Shown here piece by piece: positions 4,935-7,078 of a stretch of 7,078 nt of DNA (its first letter is position 1; every line of letters starts with the position of its first letter). The stretch covers positions 1 through 7,078 of the forward strand of contig JASLZX010000029.1 in NCBI GenBank assembly GCA_030754655.1. Reading direction: 5' to 3'. The notes below the pieces were generated by a model, which saw only the letters and a list, made by a program, of their open reading frames with translations, made no database searches and was not told where the DNA came from. A program made the translations under genes and the position numbers. This DNA comes from UBA8886 sp002731655 (lineage in GTDB: Archaea > Thermoplasmatota > Poseidoniia > MGIII > CG-Epi1).

Positions 4935-6237
4935 CGCTGCCCCCAGTTCGCTGCTGGTCGAGAAGGTCACGCACTACCTGCACCAAGGTTTCCACGACCA
5001 CTCGCACGCGCTGCTCGAAGCCCCACCTGCTCTGGGCGACCCGCGCTGGACCGACGAGCTGATTATGGCGACCTGGTTCCAGGCCGAGCACGGCCGCCCC
5101 CCCGACGGCATCGAGCACCGCGTCGGCCGTTCGGGCGGCGGTTTCGACCGGCTCGACTTCAAGTTCCTGCCCGAAGGCGAATGGCTCGCGCACAGTGGGG
5201 ATATCGGCACCGCGATTCCGCTCAACCGGCGCGACCCCGCACGGCGAACGCTCGAGATTGCACTTCCGATTTACGGCGGCGGGATGTCCTACGGCTCGGT
5301 CTCCGAGGAGGTAATGGTCTCTCGTGCCATCGCGGCGCAGGAATGGGGCACGCAGACCTGCACCGGTGAGGGGGGCTACCCCGACGGGCTGAAGCCGTAT
5401 GCCGACAGCGTCATCACCCAGATTGCGACCGGGCTCTTCGGCGTGCGCGAGGAGACCATCCAGCGCGCGCCGATGATTGAGTTCAAGTATGCGCAGGGCG
5501 CCAAGCCCGGGCTGGGGGGGCACCTTCTGGGCGATAAGTCCACCACCACTGTCGCCGACATACGCGAGTCGGTGCCGTGGGTCTCGCTCTTTTCTCCGTT
5601 TCCGTTCCATTCGGTCTATTCGGTCGAGGACCATCGCAAGCATATCGACTGGGCCATGACCATGAATCCCGAGGCGCTGATTTCGGTCAAGGTCTCGACG
5701 CCGATTGACGTCGACATGGTCGCCGTTGGCTCATACTATGCCGGCGCACACGTCTTCCACATGGATGGCAGCTACGGCGGCACCGGCGCCGCGCCCGAAA
5801 TCGCGAAGAAGAACATCGCGATGCCGATTGAGCTTGCCATCCCCAAGGTACACCGCCACCTTGAGCAGGAGGGCATCCGCGACGAAATCACACTGATTGC
5901 CAGCGGAGGCGTGCGCACCGCCTGGGACGTCGCGAAGGCGATTGCGCTGGGCGCCGACGGCTGCGTGCTCGGCACTTCGGAGCTCGTCGCGATGGGGTGC
6001 ACCCGCTGCTCCAACTGCGAGCGGGGGCGCGGCTGCCCCTTCGGGCTGACAACGACCGATCCCGAGCTGAAGGAGTGGGTGCACCCCGACTGGGGCGCCA
6101 TGCGGGTCGGCAATCTCTACGCTTCATTCCAGTGGCAGCTGCGTGACATCCTGCGCAAGCTCGGGCTCGGTGCAATCGCCGAGCTGCGCGGCCGCCGCGA
6201 CCTGCTGCGCTACATCCCGGAGGAGTTCGACGCATGA
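4921..6237 (+). CDS. gltB: Glutamate synthase FMN-binding central domain protein (stand-alone)
   Basis: A 438-residue stand-alone version of the FMN/Fe-S central domain of glutamate synthase large subunit. That domain reductively transfers the ammonia from glutamine onto 2-oxoglutarate, or onto another acceptor in relatives. Visible landmarks are the glycine-rich barrel entry LPIYGGGMSYGSVSEE (115-130), TCTGEGGYPDG (146-156), the substrate/FMN loop KYAQGAKPGLGGHLLGDK (189-206), VFHMDGSYGGTGAAPE (278-293), and the FMN phosphate-binding IASGGVRTAWDVAKAIALGAD (326-346). The Fe-S segment is GCTRCSNCERGRGCPFGL (359-376) with C360, C363, C366 and C372. The C-terminal helices (396-430) are those usual after this domain. 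There is no fused amidotransferase or GXGXG domain; a separate amidotransferase gene follows with an ATGA overlap. Electron supply is presumably ferredoxin or the upstream Cys-cluster protein, as no gltD-like flavoprotein is visible. An N-methylglutamate-synthase-type specificity (MgsC-like) cannot be excluded. The start is 4921 or 4927. Confidence 0.9.
   Translation: MAMSSAAPSSLLVEKVTHYLHQGFHDHSHALLEAPPALGDPRWTDELIMATWFQAEHGRPPDGIEHRVGRSGGGFDRLDFKFLPEGEWLAHSGDIGTAIPLNRRDPARRTLEIALPIYGGGMSYGSVSEEVMVSRAIAAQEWGTQTCTGEGGYPDGLKPYADSVITQIATGLFGVREETIQRAPMIEFKYAQGAKPGLGGHLLGDKSTTTVADIRESVPWVSLFSPFPFHSVYSVEDHRKHIDWAMTMNPEALISVKVSTPIDVDMVAVGSYYAGAHVFHMDGSYGGTGAAPEIAKKNIAMPIELAIPKVHRHLEQEGIRDEITLIASGGVRTAWDVAKAIALGADGCVLGTSELVAMGCTRCSNCERGRGCPFGLTTTDPELKEWVHPDWGAMRVGNLYASFQWQLRDILRKLGLGAIAELRGRRDLLRYIPEEFDA
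6219..6225 (+). promoter_or_regulatory. Strong ribosome binding site for the amidotransferase gene
   Basis: GGAGGAG lies 8 bases before the ATG at 6234, inside the end of the FMN-domain gene. It is a near-ideal Shine-Dalgarno, fixes the start of the amidotransferase frame, and implies efficient re-initiation in the operon. Confidence 0.7.
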
Positions 6238-7078
6238 ACCGCGACGGCTGGATTGAGGCCGTGACGCGCTCCCGCGCTGCGCTGCCGGAAGCGCAGCCGC
6301 CCGACGACGGGGCGGCCGAGGGCGGCTGCGGCGTCATCGGCTTTGCGTCGACCGTCCCGGTCGCCGGCCGCCACCTGCTACAGGCGTTGGAGCAGATGCG
6401 CAACCGCGGCAACGGCAAGGGAGGCGGTATCGCCGCCGTAGGTCTCGACCCGGCGCAGTTCGGCGTCGACATCGAATTGCTCGAGCAGGACTACCTGCTC
6501 GCGGTCGCCTACCTTGATGAGAGGGCTCGCGCGGAGGTCGAATCACTTATCAGGGGCACCTACGAAGTCGACCATACCCACGAGTTCCCGGTCAGCGATG
6601 ACTGGGAGCGGATTGAGGGGCTCGAGGTGCGACCGCCTGATGTGGCGGTCTACTTTGTGCGGCCGCGCGCCGGGATGCTGGCGGCCTTCGGCGAGGGAGT
6701 CAAGATGCCGCACGGGCTGCCGCCGACCGGGCGCGAGTTGGCCGACGAGTATGTCTTCCAGACTTCATTCCGGCTCAACCGTGAATTCTACGCCGGCGAC
6801 CGCGGGACGCAGGCGTTCGTGTTGAGCCACGGGCGGAACCTGCTGGTGCTGAAGATGGTTGGCTACGGGGATGACGTCATCCGCTGCTACCAGCTTGAGA
6901 ACTTGGACGCGCATGTCTGGATTGGCCACCACCGCTATCCCACGAAGGGCAAGGTATGGCACCCCGGCGGGGCACACCCTTTCGTCGGGCTGAACGAGGC
7001 GCTGGTCCACAACGGTGACTTCGCCAACTACGAGTCAGTCTGCGACTACCTGGCGCAGCGCGGGCTGAGGCCGCTGTT
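6234..7078 (+). CDS. Class II glutamine amidotransferase domain of glutamate synthase (3' end outside window)
   Basis: The frame is open from ATG 6234 to the window edge, 281 codons visible, with no stop. It encodes a class II (Ntn-type) glutaminase domain that releases ammonia from glutamine for the neighbouring FMN subunit. The nucleophile is C32 in GGCGVIGFAS, preceded by 31 residues that must be removed to expose the N-terminal Cys, like the propeptide of GltB. Other landmarks are QMRNRGNGKGGGI (54-66), GHHRYPTKGK (231-240) with substrate-binding R234, and LVHNGDFANY (257-266) with the oxyanion-hole N260-G261. The roughly 200-residue gap between Cys and Arg is glutamate-synthase-like, longer than in PurF or GlmS. 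It starts in an ATGA overlap with the FMN-domain gene, after a strong Shine-Dalgarno. The C-terminal part, including a later Asp that usually binds glutamine, is outside the window. A GXGXG-domain gene may follow. Confidence 0.9.
   Translation, partial: MNRDGWIEAVTRSRAALPEAQPPDDGAAEGGCGVIGFASTVPVAGRHLLQALEQMRNRGNGKGGGIAAVGLDPAQFGVDIELLEQDYLLAVAYLDERARAEVESLIRGTYEVDHTHEFPVSDDWERIEGLEVRPPDVAVYFVRPRAGMLAAFGEGVKMPHGLPPTGRELADEYVFQTSFRLNREFYAGDRGTQAFVLSHGRNLLVLKMVGYGDDVIRCYQLENLDAHVWIGHHRYPTKGKVWHPGGAHPFVGLNEALVHNGDFANYESVCDYLAQRGLRPL

Noticed and set aside
4819..5643. Long minus-strand open frame (274 codons) opposite the FMN-domain gene
   Set aside because: Its translation is Arg/Gly/Ala-rich with no recognisable motif, and it lies antisense to a gene with clear glutamate synthase motifs. 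GC-rich coding DNA produces such shadows.
1..7078. CRISPR arrays, tRNA/rRNA genes, insertion sequences, phage genes
   Set aside because: No regularly spaced repeats, cloverleaf-like segments, transposase motifs or terminal inverted repeats were seen. Coding density is near complete, apart from the 99-base control region.

Overview
This window is GC-rich and almost wholly coding. It most likely comes from an archaeon, in the broad euryarchaeal or Thermoplasmata-like sense, though the exact lineage cannot be fixed by eye. The reasons are a NurA-HerA DNA-end-resection pair, a stand-alone Lrp/AsnC regulator, a glutamate synthase split into single-domain genes, and two AT-rich TATA-like boxes placed about 25-32 bases before start codons that have no Shine-Dalgarno sequence, as expected for leaderless archaeal transcripts. 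NurA-HerA and split glutamate synthases also occur in some bacteria, so the archaeal assignment is an inference.

Left block (1-2979, plus strand): three overlapping genes. They are the C-terminal part of a NurA nuclease, running in from the left edge; a complete HerA ATPase/translocase; and a YggS/PLPBP-type pyridoxal-phosphate-binding protein. The overlaps (4 and 17 bases) suggest one translationally coupled operon joining DNA-end processing to PLP homeostasis. Middle (2976-3419, minus strand): a convergent Lrp/AsnC-type regulator. Its TAG stop shares a palindromic CTAG with the stop of the yggS-like gene, so there is no 3' spacer.

The only real intergenic stretch (3420-3518) is AT-rich and holds divergent promoters. 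It carries a perfect-armed 14-bp palindrome, TGAACA-TT-TGTTCA, lying between the TATA-like box and start codon of the regulator gene. This is a strong candidate autoregulatory operator. An 8-base core of it, CATTTGTT, recurs over the TATA-like box of the rightward operon, which suggests the regulator also controls that operon.

Right block (3519-7078, plus strand): three tightly overlapping genes of a split glutamate-synthase-like amidotransferase. First is a 471-residue protein with a ferredoxin-like Cys cluster followed by what looks like a degenerate glutamate-synthase FMN barrel. Second is a canonical short FMN/Fe-S glutamate-synthase central domain (about 438 residues). Third is a class II glutamine amidotransferase domain with a probable 31-residue propeptide, running off the right edge. 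The inferred assembly is glutamine hydrolysis by the third protein, reductive amino transfer at the FMN of the second, and electron entry or a structural role for the first. A GXGXG-domain gene would be expected just beyond the window. The most interesting item is the paired catalytic and degenerate FMN barrels under a probable local Lrp switch.
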